From: Alphaproteobacteria bacterium
GTDB taxonomy: Bacteria > Pseudomonadota > Alphaproteobacteria > Micropepsales > Micropepsaceae
DNA length: 64,000 bases
Reading direction: 5' to 3'
NCBI GenBank assembly: GCA_025350465.1
Contig: JANXXU010000042.1
Coordinates: forward strand, 1 to 64,000
A model generated the notes under the pieces. That model worked only from the letters and a program-made list of their open reading frames with translations. It made no database searches and was not told the DNA's origin. Of the stretch, positions 44,508-52,140 are shown in pieces (position 1 is the stretch's first letter; the number at the start of each line of letters is the position of its first letter). The position numbers and the translations under genes are program-made.

Positions 44508-46736
44508 TCAACCGGCGGCAGCTATATGCGGTGGCTCGCCGACCGCATAACGAGCGAGCACAGAGCGCAACTGCTCGGGGTTGAGCGGCTTGGGCAGGAA
44601 GTCATCCATACCGGCGTCGAGACAAATTTGTTTATCGCCCTCGAGAGCGCTGGCGGTGAGCGCGACGATCGGCAAGCGCCCGCGGCGACGTCCCGCCGCT
44701 TCCGCCAAACGAATACGGCGCGTCGCTTCCAGCCCATCCATCTCGGGCATATGTACATCCATCAAGACGATGTCGTATGGCGCGCGAGACAACGCTTCGA
44801 GCGCCTCGCGCCCGTTCGCCACGGTGTCGACGCGGTGACCCATCTTGGTCAAAAGCGAATTGGCCAGCATCACGTTGATGCGATTGTCTTCGGCGACGAG
44901 CACACGCAACGGAGCCTGCACGGCGGGTTTTTGCACGTCGGCATCCGGCGCGAGCGACTCGGTCGTACCGGAATCCTTGCTGTTCAGCAGCGCGGCAACG
45001 CGCTGAATGAGCGACACGCGTCGCACTGGTTTGATCAGATACGCATCGAAGCCCGCCGCTTTGAGCGACGGCAAATGCGCGCGCTCGCCGGCCGGCAGCA
45101 GCACAACCGTCTTGACGCCCTGCAGCCGTGCTTTGAGCCGCACGAGAAGGTCGGAGGCCGGCGCGCTGCCCGAGCGATGGTCAATCACCAGAACATTGAA
45201 GGCACCGCTGGAGAGCGCCGTCTCCGCCGTCGCCGCGCCTTTGGCTGCGAACGCATCCGCCCCCGCCTCGCAAAGCTGGCGAACGAGAAATTCCGACAAC
45301 CCCGGAAACGCGGTCAGCACCAAAACCTTGGCGCCTGTAAGGATCGACTCGGCTACTTCACCGCCTGAGGCTCTGCGCCACGGAATCGTGAACCAGAACC
45401 GACTGCCTTTGCCGGGCTGACTTGTGACGCCGACGACGCCGCCCATCGCTTTGACGAGCCGCTGCGTAATTGCCAGGCCTAAGCCCGTGCCGCCGTAGCG
45501 GCGGGCAAGAGACGAGTCGGCCTGCGTGAAGACCTCAAAAATGTTCTTCTGCGCTTTTTCAGCAATGCCGATGCCGGAATCGGCAACCTCGAAACGAATG
45601 AAGCGCTGATCGGCGTCGGGCACCACCAGGATGCGCACGCCGCCGTTGTCGGTGAATTTGACCGCATTGCCGACCAAGTTCAGCAGCACTTGCCGCACGC
45701 GACCTTCGTCGGCGATCAGTTGGCCATTCAGACGCGGGTGAGCATAGGTCGCGATGTCGATGCCTTTTTCGAACGCGCGATGGGCGAGAAGCTCGGCCAC
45801 GCCCTCGACGAGGACGCGCGGACTGAACGCCGTCTCCTCCATGGGCATCGCGCCCGATTCGATCTTCGAGAAATCGAGAATGTCATTGATGATATCGAGC
45901 AGTGCTTCTCCCGACTCGCGAACGGCTTGCGCGTATGAGCGCTGCTCCGGATCGAGCCGTGTGTCCATCAGCAACCCGGCCATGCCGATGACGCCGTTCA
46001 TGGGCGTGCGAATCTCGTGGCTCATCGTTGCCAGGAACATCGACTTTGCGCGGTTGGCCTCCTCGGCTTTGTCGCGCGCTTCACGTAAGGCCGCTTCCAA
46101 TTCCTTTTGTTCCGTAATGTCGCGAGCGACGCTTTGAACTTCGGTCACCTGGCCGGTTTCGGTTCGAATGACGTAGTCTTCCCACGCGAACCAGCGCCAG
46201 CCTTGCACCGTCTTCAAACGCTGATCGTAGCGAACGCGCGGTACGATGCCCTGACCCGTGAAGCCGCCGAGCAGCGGCGCCTTCTCTTCCGGATGCATTT
46301 CCGGAAAGAACGGCCGGCCAAGAATAAGCTCGCGTTCCACGCCGAAGACTTTGCAAAAGGCGTCGTTGGCGAACGTCATGCGCCCGTCCGGCGTCTTGCG
46401 CAAAATCACGTCGCCTTGGGCTTCGAGAAGGCCGCGATAGCGTTGTTCGCTTGCCTGCAATTCGCGATGGCGCTGCTGGAGCGCGCGTACCGTGGTTTCC
46501 AACTCGAGCTTGACGCGTGCGAGTTCGCCCGATCTGGCATCGAGAGCTTTGACACGACGCAGCGCGTCGACGAGCGCCAGGAAGAGGACCGCGAGACCTG
46601 CTAACGCCAAAAGCCCGACGACGAGGGGGTTGAGGCTGATCGCCTGCTGGGGCGCAAAAATCACCGCCGCGGCGAACGCGAGGCTCGCGACTGCAATCAC
46701 AAGCAGGTAGACCCTGGCAAGACGCGGCACGATCAC
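44508..46736 (-). CDS. Hybrid sensor histidine kinase (TM-PAS-HisKA-HATPase-pseudoREC-REC)
   Basis: A 742-residue membrane kinase. Two N-terminal helices (about 8-28 and 37-56) are followed by a coiled coil (60-97), a PAS domain (98-210), HisKA with phospho-His H240 in [13 protein letters not shown], and HATPase with N box [19 protein letters not shown] and GGTGLGLAI (about 345-455). A first receiver-like domain (468-588) keeps a central D519 (VLVIDH) and the Lys of LIKP but lacks the acidic pair after strand 1 (VLVLTAFPG), so it may be inactive. The final receiver has D660 in [14 protein letters not shown] with AEDN. It is a BarA-like architecture; signal and target are unknown. Confidence 0.92.
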   Translation of the reverse strand: MIVPRLARVYLLVIAVASLAFAAAVIFAPQQAISLNPLVVGLLALAGLAVLFLALVDALRRVKALDARSGELARVKLELETTVRALQQRHRELQASEQRYRGLLEAQGDVILRKTPDGRMTFANDAFCKVFGVERELILGRPFFPEMHPEEKAPLLGGFTGQGIVPRVRYDQRLKTVQGWRWFAWEDYVIRTETGQVTEVQSVARDITEQKELEAALREARDKAEEANRAKSMFLATMSHEIRTPMNGVIGMAGLLMDTRLDPEQRSYAQAVRESGEALLDIINDILDFSKIESGAMPMEETAFSPRVLVEGVAELLAHRAFEKGIDIATYAHPRLNGQLIADEGRVRQVLLNLVGNAVKFTDNGGVRILVVPDADQRFIRFEVADSGIGIAEKAQKNIFEVFTQADSSLARRYGGTGLGLAITQRLVKAMGGVVGVTSQPGKGSRFWFTIPWRRASGGEVAESILTGAKVLVLTAFPGLSEFLVRQLCEAGADAFAAKGAATAETALSSGAFNVLVIDHRSGSAPASDLLVRLKARLQGVKTVVLLPAGERAHLPSLKAAGFDAYLIKPVRRVSLIQRVAALLNSKDSGTTESLAPDADVQKPAVQAPLRVLVAEDNRINVMLANSLLTKMGHRVDTVANGREALEALSRAPYDIVLMDVHMPEMDGLEATRRIRLAEAAGRRRGRLPIVALTASALEGDKQICLDAGMDDFLPKPLNPEQLRSVLARYAVGEPPHIAAAG

Positions 46737-46887
46737 GCGAATGTTCTTCCCTGACTTCGGCCCTAACGTGGAATCCAGGGTGTTGAGGTTCCGTTAACTC
46801 TCTTCCCGACTTGGCGGGTTTGCGGCTATAAACGCCTCTGCCCCGGACCCAACGGCCCGGGGTTCTTCATGGGAGGAATTCGGAAAC

Positions 46888-47274
46888 ATGCGTAAAATTG
46901 CGCTTCTAGGTTTTGGCGCGCTGGTGGCGATGGGGTTCGCGACCGCTGCTGTTGCAGACACAATGACGGAGACCTACGGCAACACCGTGATCGCCACCAA
47001 CGACAAGGGCGAGACGACGAAGCTGTGGTTCAAAGCCGACGGCACCTATTCGGGCGTCTCGGCGAAGGGTGAAAAATTCACCGGCAAGTTCGCGATCAAG
47101 AACGGCAAGTACTGCGGGACGGCCGACCTGCCGGCGAATGCGCCTGCCGGAACGCCTGCACCAAAGGAAATGTGCCAGGATTATCAAGCGAACCACAAGG
47201 TCGGCGACAAGTGGACGCAAAACGATTCGACCGGCAAGCCCGTCGTGATCGAAATCAAAGCCGGCGCTATGTAA
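46888..47274 (+). CDS. Small exported protein, unknown family
   Basis: A 128-residue protein with a signal peptide (KIALLGFGALVAMGFATAAVA) and a beta-rich mature part (NTVIATNDKGETTKLWFKADGTY, GEKFTGKFAIKNGKYCG). Two Cys residues (KYCG and EMCQDY) could pair. A GGGAGGA ribosome site precedes ATG 46888, and a GC hairpin CCCCGG...CCGGGG (about 46850-46866) lies in the leader. A terminator follows at 47313. The lipocalin-like strand pattern suggests a small ligand-binding or DUF995-like protein, but no family can be assigned. Confidence 0.75.
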   Translation: MRKIALLGFGALVAMGFATAAVADTMTETYGNTVIATNDKGETTKLWFKADGTYSGVSAKGEKFTGKFAIKNGKYCGTADLPANAPAGTPAPKEMCQDYQANHKVGDKWTQNDSTGKPVVIEIKAGAM

Positions 47275-47312
47275 GCTTGATCGGTGCCTCCGGCGCTGAT
47301 CACCAAGGACGC

Positions 47313-47352
47313 GAGGCCGCCAGGTGCAACACACTCGGCGGCCTCAGTTTTA
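47313..47352 (+). terminator. Rho-independent terminator after the small exported protein gene
   Basis: GAGGCCGCC (47313-47321) pairs perfectly with GGCGGCCTC (47337-47345), loop 15 nt, followed by AGTTTTATC. The position 39 bp after the stop at 47274 fits an intrinsic terminator for that gene. The opposing comM fragment ends at 47420. Confidence 0.8.
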
Positions 47353-47419
47353 TCGCGCAACCGCTCCTCGAGCGATGGGGGGACAGCGACTTCCCTTGGC
47401 AGTGCAAGGGGCAGAGCGT

Positions 47420-48211
47420 TCAGTACGCGATTTGAAGCCTGCGATAGCTCAGTGCTTCGGCGATGTAGGCGCGCGTGACGCTGTCTTGTGATTCAAGATC
47501 GGCGAGCGTGCGGGCGACGCGGAGCACGCGGTGATAGCCGCGCGCCGACAACTTCAAATTATCGACGGCCTTGCCCAAGAGCGCGACGCCGTCGGGGCTC
47601 GGACGCGCGATCTTTTCGAGGAATTCACCGTCGGCCTCGGCGTTGGTGCGAATGCCGTGGCCTTCGAAGCGCGCGCGCTGAATGTTGCGCGCCTGCGCCA
47701 CGCGGGCCGCGACTTCGGCAGAGCCTTCCGACGGTGGCGGCAAGGTCAAATCCTGGGCACTGACAGCGCTCACCTCCACATGCAAATCGATGCGGTCGAG
47801 CAACGGCCCGGAGAGTTTTGCCTGATATTCGCCGGCGCATTTGGGCGCGCGCGAACAGGCCTGCGAAGCGTCAGCCAGATAGCCGCAGCGACATGGATTC
47901 ATCGCGGAAACGAGCTGGACGCGCGAGGGGTAGCGCACATGCGCGTTGGCACGCGCAACCAATGTCTCGCCGGTCTCGAGCGGCTGGCGCAGCGAGTCCA
48001 GTACTTGGCGCTGAAATTCCGGGAGCTCATCCAAGAACAGCACGCCGAGATGCGCGAGAGATACCTCGCCGGGCTTCGCACGCAATCCACCGCCGACCAT
48101 CGCTGCCATGCTGGCCGAATGATGGGGCGCGCGAAACGGACGACGGCGGCCGATCGCACCGTTCTTCAGTTCGCCTGCGAGACTTTGGATCATCGAAACT
48201 TCGAGCGCCTC
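47420..48211 (-). pseudogene. comM: comM, C-terminal part (interrupted by transposon)
   Basis: This is the C-terminal 263 codons of a YifB/ComM AAA+ ATPase, cut off from its N-terminus by the element at 48212-52140. It contains GRRRPFRAPHHSASMAAMVGGG, the Walker B region HLGVLFLDELPEF, the SAMNPCRCGYLAD and CSRAPKCAGEYQ zinc-like blocks, and the Mg-chelatase C-domain (LSARGYHRVLRVARTLADLE). Reading from 52877 to 52141 and then from 48203 down restores one frame (REALEVSMIQSLAGEL) of about 506 residues, the normal ComM length. ComM is a branch-migration helicase that extends heteroduplex in natural transformation. This part has no plausible start of its own. Confidence 0.93.
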
Positions 48212-48234
48212 CGGTATTATGTATCAAGCGCACC
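48212..48234. repeat. Left terminal inverted repeat of the transposon
   Basis: Starts CGGTATTATGTATCAAGCGC and is a 23-bp perfect reverse complement of 52118-52140. It is preceded by the target duplication AGCGCCTC. Confidence 0.97.
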
Positions 48235-48535
48235 TCTAGCTCGTTGGCGTGAATGTCAAAAAACTACACGCCAATGTTTAGAAGCTTGGCCAAGTTGTTA
48301 GTGCTTCTAACTCATTTCGGCGGAAATCAGCCAATAGCGATGTAAAGCTCGCTAACAACTTTGTCGGTCGTTGTCATTTCAGGTTAAATACCCAACAAAG
48401 CGCGGTTTTCTGCGGCCTACCGGGCCATTGGCCCTATCAAACCTCATTTCTTCATTTCAAAACGAAAGAAACCCATTGCGCGGGTCGCAAAACGGGAGTA
48501 CCCGTGCGCCCGAATAATGAATTTGGAGATTTCCA
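48235..48535. other. Left subterminal noncoding region with inverted repeats
   Basis: No gene is seen in these 301 bp. Several inverted repeats are: TTGGCGTG/CACGCCAA (48244-48251 / 48267-48274), AAGTTGTTAG/CTAACAACTT (48292-48301 / 48352-48361) and the tight hairpin ACGGG-AGTA-CCCGT (48492-48505), which lies 31 bp before the first cargo start. They could be transposase subterminal sites or a leader that controls the cargo gene. Confidence 0.6.
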
Positions 48536-49000
48536 ATGGCCGGAAAGGCTCAAATTACTCTCGAAATTGACGTGCCGGGCCTGCGGCGCGAGAGTGAACG
48601 TCTTACGAACGAAGTGGCAGAACGTCTTGAAAAACTTGATGTTATCAAGAAGAAGCTTGCCGCTGTCGAACTTCTCTCACCGCATCTCGTCGAAGGTATC
48701 GAGCAAAGCTCTGCAATGAACGGTGATGACGATAAGCCGAAGCCGCTAGTTGATGCGATTGTCGAACATCTCGCAAAAACCGGCGAATCGCTCGAAGTCG
48801 CCGATATCAAACGGAGGATGTCGAAGCTTGGTTACGCTGATCTATTGAGCGAAAAGCCAAACGCGATCTACCAAGCGATGTTTCGCTTGTCGCAAGGACC
48901 GAAGCCAAGAGTACTGAAGCGAGGAACGAAGTATCGCGCTCCTCCGCCGGAATCTCCGGAAGGAGATACCGGGGCCTCGGGGGCCCCGGCTCGTCACTAA
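48536..49000 (+). CDS. Transposon cargo protein: coiled coil plus winged-helix-like domain
   Basis: A 154-residue protein, not recognised as a named family. Residues 5-45 (LEIDVPGLRRESERLTNEVAERLEKLDVIKKKL) look like a coiled coil. Residues 65-130 (PLVDAIVEHLAKTGESLEVADIKRRMSKLGYADL then AIYQAMFRLSQGPKPRVLKRGTKYR) resemble a winged helix of the HARE/HTH type. The tail is Pro/Gly-rich. The same two-part plan recurs in the protein at 51629-52063 at the other end of the element. It lies upstream of the structured RNA region in the same direction. A DNA-binding function is inferred only. Confidence 0.7.
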   Translation: MAGKAQITLEIDVPGLRRESERLTNEVAERLEKLDVIKKKLAAVELLSPHLVEGIEQSSAMNGDDDKPKPLVDAIVEHLAKTGESLEVADIKRRMSKLGYADLLSEKPNAIYQAMFRLSQGPKPRVLKRGTKYRAPPPESPEGDTGASGAPARH

Positions 49001-49059
49001 CCTATTGATTTAGCAAGTGTAGTAGCCGCGTGGCAGCGGCTCGAAAGGCAGGTGGAACA

Positions 49060-49258
49060 TGACAACATGAGCGGTCTACCCCGTAGGGCGGAGCCCGGTG
49101 AGAGCCGGGCTTTGCTCATATCGCGGGGGCTGCTTAGTGCCGGGCGGGCTTCCTAATCCATGCTCGACGGGTGCAACTCCCGTAGCCTCCACCCCTTTCG
49201 GGGAGACGCTATCGGTACCACAGGGAGGGTTTAACAACCGTCCCTGTGGGGTTTTCCT
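49060..49258 (+). ncRNA. Structured RNA candidate with tRNA-like 3' module
   Basis: A gene-free 294-bp gap (49001-49294) in which most bases can pair. ATGAGC (49067-49072) pairs with GCTCAT (49114-49119) and encloses the hairpin AGCCCGG/CCGGGCT (49092-49098 / 49105-49111). GGGGGCT (49125-49131) pairs with AGCCTCC (49184-49190) like an acceptor stem. It is followed by ACC and encloses ACGGG-TGCAACT-CCCGT (49167-49183), placed like a T arm. The T-loop bases do not match the canonical TTCRANT and the module is 66 nt, too short for a standard tRNA. A strong terminator follows. No known RNA family was recognised. Confidence 0.5.
49218..49258 (+). terminator. Strong intrinsic terminator inside the transposon
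   Basis: CCACAGGGA (49218-49226) pairs with TCCCTGTGG (49241-49249), extended inside by GGTT/AACC, followed by GGTTTTCCTT. It ends the plus-strand unit made of the cargo gene at 48536 and the structured region, and separates them from the opposing HTH gene. Confidence 0.85.
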
Positions 49259-49294
49259 TACATGAATCTGAGGCTGTATGCAAAAAAGGAGTCG

Positions 49295-49534
49295 TCACGA
49301 CGACTCGATCTGGAGTGTTTTACAGCCAATCGCTGTTAAACATTGGATCAGAAAGGCAGCACTAAATCCGCCCCTGCTGATCTTGTTGGTTAGCGCTCTG
49401 ACGGACAGGTGGGTTCCCTGTTTCTTGAGCCTTTCAGCTAGTCCCTCGTAGCCGAGTCCGCGCCTCTTTAGCTCTGCCTTGAGCATGTTCTTTGTCTGCT
49501 CCGTCCAGACATCGCCATCTGCTACCTGAGTCAT
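49295..49534 (-). CDS. DUF6471-like helix-turn-helix protein
   Basis: A 79-residue protein. Its core (NMLKAELKRRGLGYEGLAERLKKQGTHLSVRALTNKISRGGFSAAFLIQCLTAIG) has the length and helix spacing of a lambda-repressor-like HTH and follows DUF6471, which is frequent in alphaproteobacterial mobile DNA. The second helix pair YEGLAERLKK / SVRALTNKI is the probable recognition unit. The palindrome TGAGTCA-TTT-TGACTCA (49527-49543) overlaps its start codon. The gene is divergent from the transposase, with repeated boxes between, so it is a good candidate for the element's own regulator. Confidence 0.8.
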   Translation of the reverse strand: MTQVADGDVWTEQTKNMLKAELKRRGLGYEGLAERLKKQGTHLSVRALTNKISRGGFSAAFLIQCLTAIGCKTLQIESS

Positions 49535-49620
49535 TTTGACTCACCTCTGACGGTAAAAATCATCACTTTTGACGATGTTAGTCGTTGACAGTGATGACGT
49601 CAATCACCACTATTGATGAC
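49527..49620. promoter_or_regulatory. Divergent promoter/operator region of the transposon
   Basis: The region contains TGAGTCA-TTT-TGACTCA (49527-49543), a perfect -35 TTGACA (49585-49590) with CACTAT at 17 bp spacing (49608-49613) for the transposase, and two exact TGATGAC boxes 22 bp apart (49592-49598 and 49614-49620) flanking that -10. The spacer GTGATGACGTCAATCAC is a near-perfect palindrome. The layout suggests a repressed promoter; the HTH protein encoded next door is the obvious candidate repressor. Confidence 0.6.
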
Positions 49621-49634
49621 AGGTATCATCGGTA

Positions 49635-50597
49635 GTGACGACCTTGGCGCAGCACTTTCTCCTCTCAGCAAAGGCCAGGACCCTCTCCCTGGTCGATGTA
49701 CTGCGCCTCACGGACGAGGAGGCTTACGACCGCTTCAAGGCAATCCGTTGGGCCGACAACGATGCCAAGCCGGTCTGTCCGCGTTGTGGCTCACTCACGA
49801 TCTACACATTCGAAACCCGTCGCATTTTCAAGTGCAAGGATTGCAAAGCGCAATTCTCGGCAACGACCGCAACCATCTTCGCGAGCCGCAAACTCGGTTT
49901 CAGGGATCTACTTTCTGCAATCGCGATCTTCGTGAACGGTGCGAAGGGTCATAGCGCGTTGCAAATGTCGCGCGACCTCAACGTTCAATACAAAACCGCA
50001 TTCGTGATGAGCCACAAACTCCGCGAAGCGATGGCATTGGAAATGAAATCGCGCACCTTGTCGGGTATCGTTGAAGTTGATGGCGGTTTTTTCGGCGGTT
50101 ACGTTCGCCCGAGGAACCAAAAAGAAGCGCGGCGCGATCGTCGCTTGAAAGAGAATCGTTCAGGCAAGCGTCGTGTTGTTGTCGTCATGCGCGAGCGTAA
50201 AGGCAGAACGGTCACGTCTGTCTATCGCAGCGAAGATGAAGCGATTGCCGAAATCAATGCGCGCGTCGAATTAGGCTCAACGGTTCACGCCGATGAAGCG
50301 TCCGCATGGGACAAGCTGCACGCTCGTTACGAGACGAAGCGCATCAATCACTCGCAATCCTATTCGGACGGTATCGCCTGCACGAACCAAGCTGAATCCT
50401 TCTTCTCGCGCTTGCGCCGCGCTGAAGTTGGGATTCATCACCACATTAGGAGAGGCTACCTCTCAGCTTACGCTGGCGAAATGGCTTGGCGCGAGGATAA
50501 CCGTCGCGTTGCGAACGGAGAGCAGTTCAAACTGCTCGTTTCGCTTACCACAAAGAACGGCGTGAGCCGATTCTGGAAGGGGTATTGGCAGCGGTGA
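49635..50597 (+). CDS. IS1595-family (ISXO2-like) transposase
   Basis: A 320-residue transposase started at GTG 49635. An N-terminal zinc ribbon (VCPRCGS and FKCKDCKAQFS) is followed by an HTH-like stretch (HSALQMSRDLNVQYKTAFVMSHKLREAM) and the ISXO2-like catalytic domain: first Asp in GIVEVDGGFFGGY, second in VHADEASAWDKL, then the Asn-containing CTNQAESFFSRLRRAEVGIHH block that replaces the usual DDE Glu in this family. It appears complete, so the element may be active. It matches the inverted repeats and 8-bp duplication at the element ends. The upstream TTGACA promoter is embedded in repeated operator-like boxes. Confidence 0.93.
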   Translation: MTTLAQHFLLSAKARTLSLVDVLRLTDEEAYDRFKAIRWADNDAKPVCPRCGSLTIYTFETRRIFKCKDCKAQFSATTATIFASRKLGFRDLLSAIAIFVNGAKGHSALQMSRDLNVQYKTAFVMSHKLREAMALEMKSRTLSGIVEVDGGFFGGYVRPRNQKEARRDRRLKENRSGKRRVVVVMRERKGRTVTSVYRSEDEAIAEINARVELGSTVHADEASAWDKLHARYETKRINHSQSYSDGIACTNQAESFFSRLRRAEVGIHHHIRRGYLSAYAGEMAWREDNRRVANGEQFKLLVSLTTKNGVSRFWKGYWQR

Positions 50598-50646
50598 CGA
50601 TTTGACTCAGTTTACGCGACATTAACGCCGCGCGACTCTTCATGAG

Positions 50647-51267
50647 ATGCGAAGCGGGGATGCCATGCCAGACACCACCTATAATCTCAACGGCGGTTTC
50701 AAACCGACCATCAAGCGATCGGCGGACCTTGATGGACCAGATTTTTTTCCGACTCCGCGATGGGCAACGTTCGCGCTACTCGACAATGAGAAGTTTGCCG
50801 GCGATGTGTGGGAGTGCGCCTGTGGTGACGGCGCGATGTCTCGGGTCATCGCTGAACATGGCAACAAGGTCACCAGCACGGACCTATTCGATCGTGGCTA
50901 TGGTGAGCGCGGACAGGATTTTCTGACCGCAACGCGTAAGACCGCGAACATCATCACCAACCCGCCTTACAACGCCGCCGAAGGCTTCGTGGCGCAAGGC
51001 GCGAAACTCGCGAGCAAGAAGTTTGCGCTATTGCTGAGGCTCGCATTCTTAGAAGGTGCCAACCGCGCGAACACGATCTTCTCTCGCATACCGCCAGCCC
51101 GCGTTTGGGTATTCAGCGAGCGCATCACTTTCTACATGAAGGGCGCAAAACAGGCTGGTAGCGGAACCACGGCTTACGCGTGGTTCGTCTGGGATAAAGA
51201 TGCGGCAGCACAGACGGAATTGCGCTGGTTCAAGCCGGGCTACAAGGCAAAATACAGTCAGCGGTGA
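50647..51267 (+). CDS. DNA methyltransferase-like cargo protein (NPPY)
   Basis: A 206-residue protein. The amino-methyltransferase catalytic motif IV is NPPY in ANIITNPPYNAAEGF. A SAM-binding motif I-like segment VWECACGDGAMSRVIAEHGNKV precedes it, followed by an acidic STDLFDRG motif. The order (I then IV) is that of gamma-class or Dam-like N6-adenine or N4-cytosine DNA methyltransferases, though the size is small and no separate target recognition domain is visible. No matching restriction enzyme is encoded nearby. Orphan methyltransferases occur as IS1595-family passengers (recalled, not checked). A second ATG at 50665 is an alternative start. It overlaps the convergent gene by 10 bp. Confidence 0.85.
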   Translation: MRSGDAMPDTTYNLNGGFKPTIKRSADLDGPDFFPTPRWATFALLDNEKFAGDVWECACGDGAMSRVIAEHGNKVTSTDLFDRGYGERGQDFLTATRKTANIITNPPYNAAEGFVAQGAKLASKKFALLLRLAFLEGANRANTIFSRIPPARVWVFSERITFYMKGAKQAGSGTTAYAWFVWDKDAAAQTELRWFKPGYKAKYSQR

Positions 51268-51578
51268 CGCGCCTTTACGCGGAGCCTGCCTGCGTCGGTG
51301 ATGCTGTAGCCGTCCTTAATGCGTTCCGCGTATCCCTCCGCAATGATGTTGCCGGGGATATCATCATGCGAAGCAATGTTGCGCACGATCTGCTCCCACA
51401 ACGACTCGTTCTTGCGGGTCTTTGATGGCTCCCAATCCTCGGGCGTGAGCTTGTGACGATTGGGAACCTCTTTGATGAGCGTCGCGATCGTGGCTTCCCC
51501 GCTCGGTTGATCTGCCAGAATATCTAAAACGACCTTTGCGAGGTCACCTTCGCTTGAGCGATTTGGTTTCGATGCCAT
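51258..51578 (-). CDS. Small cargo protein with winged-helix-like C-terminus
   Basis: A 106-residue protein started at ATG 51578, with GGAGGG just upstream; a 23-codon upstream extension is unlikely. The N-terminus (SKPNRSSEGDLAKVVLDILADQPSGEATIATLIKEVPN) is a helix-turn-helix-like unit. The C-terminus (ESLWEQIVRNIASHDDIPGNIIAEGYAERIKDGYSITDAGRLRV) resembles the winged helix found at the N-terminus of Mrr-type restriction proteins. No catalytic domain is attached. Its role is unknown; it may be an adaptor or DNA-binding partner of the methyltransferase encoded convergently. Confidence 0.7.
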   Translation of the reverse strand: MASKPNRSSEGDLAKVVLDILADQPSGEATIATLIKEVPNRHKLTPEDWEPSKTRKNESLWEQIVRNIASHDDIPGNIIAEGYAERIKDGYSITDAGRLRVKARHR

Positions 51579-51628
51579 GGGGCCCTCCAGCCTTATAGGA
51601 GGGAGGCCAAATGCAAGAGAGTCAAGTA

Positions 51629-52063
51629 TTAGCGGGTGATCTCCCAAAGGTTGTATTGGCCTGGACCTTGATGTGACCGCACTACACCGCTGTCTTGTTG
51701 ATGCCTAAGCGCGACCGCGACGCGCTTCGACATAAGCCGGATTAGCCGCTGATCGGTTTTGTCCAGCGCCCGCTCTACGATCAATTCGAAGGCAATATCG
51801 CGAGCTGTCAGAGGCTCCGCCGCGCACCGCAGGACGCTCAAGATTAGGCGGCTCATCTCCCCTCGCTTGGACCAGTCCGCAGGGGGACGAAAGGCCCGGG
51901 GCTTGATGGCTTCCACGATCATCGTGGGGTCAAACTGCACGATGGTGCTGTCCAGGCTTTCAAGGTCGCGGACAAGCTTCCTGAGCCGTTCGTGCGTCTC
52001 TTCTATCTCCAGCGCCATCTGGGCGCGACGCTTCACAAGGCCGGTGACAACGTAATCCGTCAT
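51629..52063 (-). CDS. Cargo protein: coiled coil plus winged-helix domain (second copy of the plan)
   Basis: A 144-residue protein. Residues 5-42 (VVTGLVKRRAQMALEIEETHERLRKLVRDLESL) form a coiled coil. Residues 65-140 form a winged-helix-like unit (GEMSRLILSVLRCAAEPLTARDIAFELIVERALDKTDQR then VAVALRHQQDSGVVRSHQGPGQYNLWEI). It is similar in plan to the cargo protein at 48536-49000, though sequence identity is low. Comparable proteins of about 140 residues are seen as hypothetical proteins in alphaproteobacteria. It starts 55 bp inside the right inverted repeat and reads inwards. Confidence 0.75.
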   Translation of the reverse strand: MTDYVVTGLVKRRAQMALEIEETHERLRKLVRDLESLDSTIVQFDPTMIVEAIKPRAFRPPADWSKRGEMSRLILSVLRCAAEPLTARDIAFELIVERALDKTDQRLIRLMSKRVAVALRHQQDSGVVRSHQGPGQYNLWEITR

Positions 52064-52117
52064 CGCTTCCTCCCATTGCTGGCAGGGACGCTAACGGCGG
52101 CTGAGTCAATTTGTCTG

Positions 52118-52140
52118 GGTGCGCTTGATACATAATACCG
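52118..52140. repeat. Right terminal inverted repeat of the transposon
   Basis: Ends GCGCTTGATACATAATACCG and is a 23-bp perfect reverse complement of 48212-48234. It is followed by the second copy of the target duplication AGCGCCTC (52141-52148). Confidence 0.97.

Larger units (their letters stand above)
48212..52140. mobile_element. 3,929-bp IS1595-type cargo transposon inserted in comM
   Basis: The ends are 23-bp perfect inverted repeats (48212-48234 and 52118-52140; outer bases CGGTATTATGTATCAAGCGC). Directly outside lies an 8-bp duplication AGCGCCTC (48204-48211 and 52141-52148), the size expected for IS1595-family insertions. Inside are an IS1595/ISXO2-like transposase, a DNA methyltransferase, a DUF6471-like HTH protein, three further small proteins and a structured noncoding stretch. 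Removing the element and one duplication copy restores comM in frame, so the insertion is precise and probably recent. Base composition is visibly more A+T-rich than the surrounding chromosome. Confidence 0.95.

Noticed and set aside
49125-49190. A functional tRNA gene in the transposon
   Set aside because: Acceptor- and T-arm-like stems pair, but the module is 66 nt, the T loop is not TTCRANT, and no convincing D and anticodon arms could be drawn. Kept only as a tRNA-like structured RNA.
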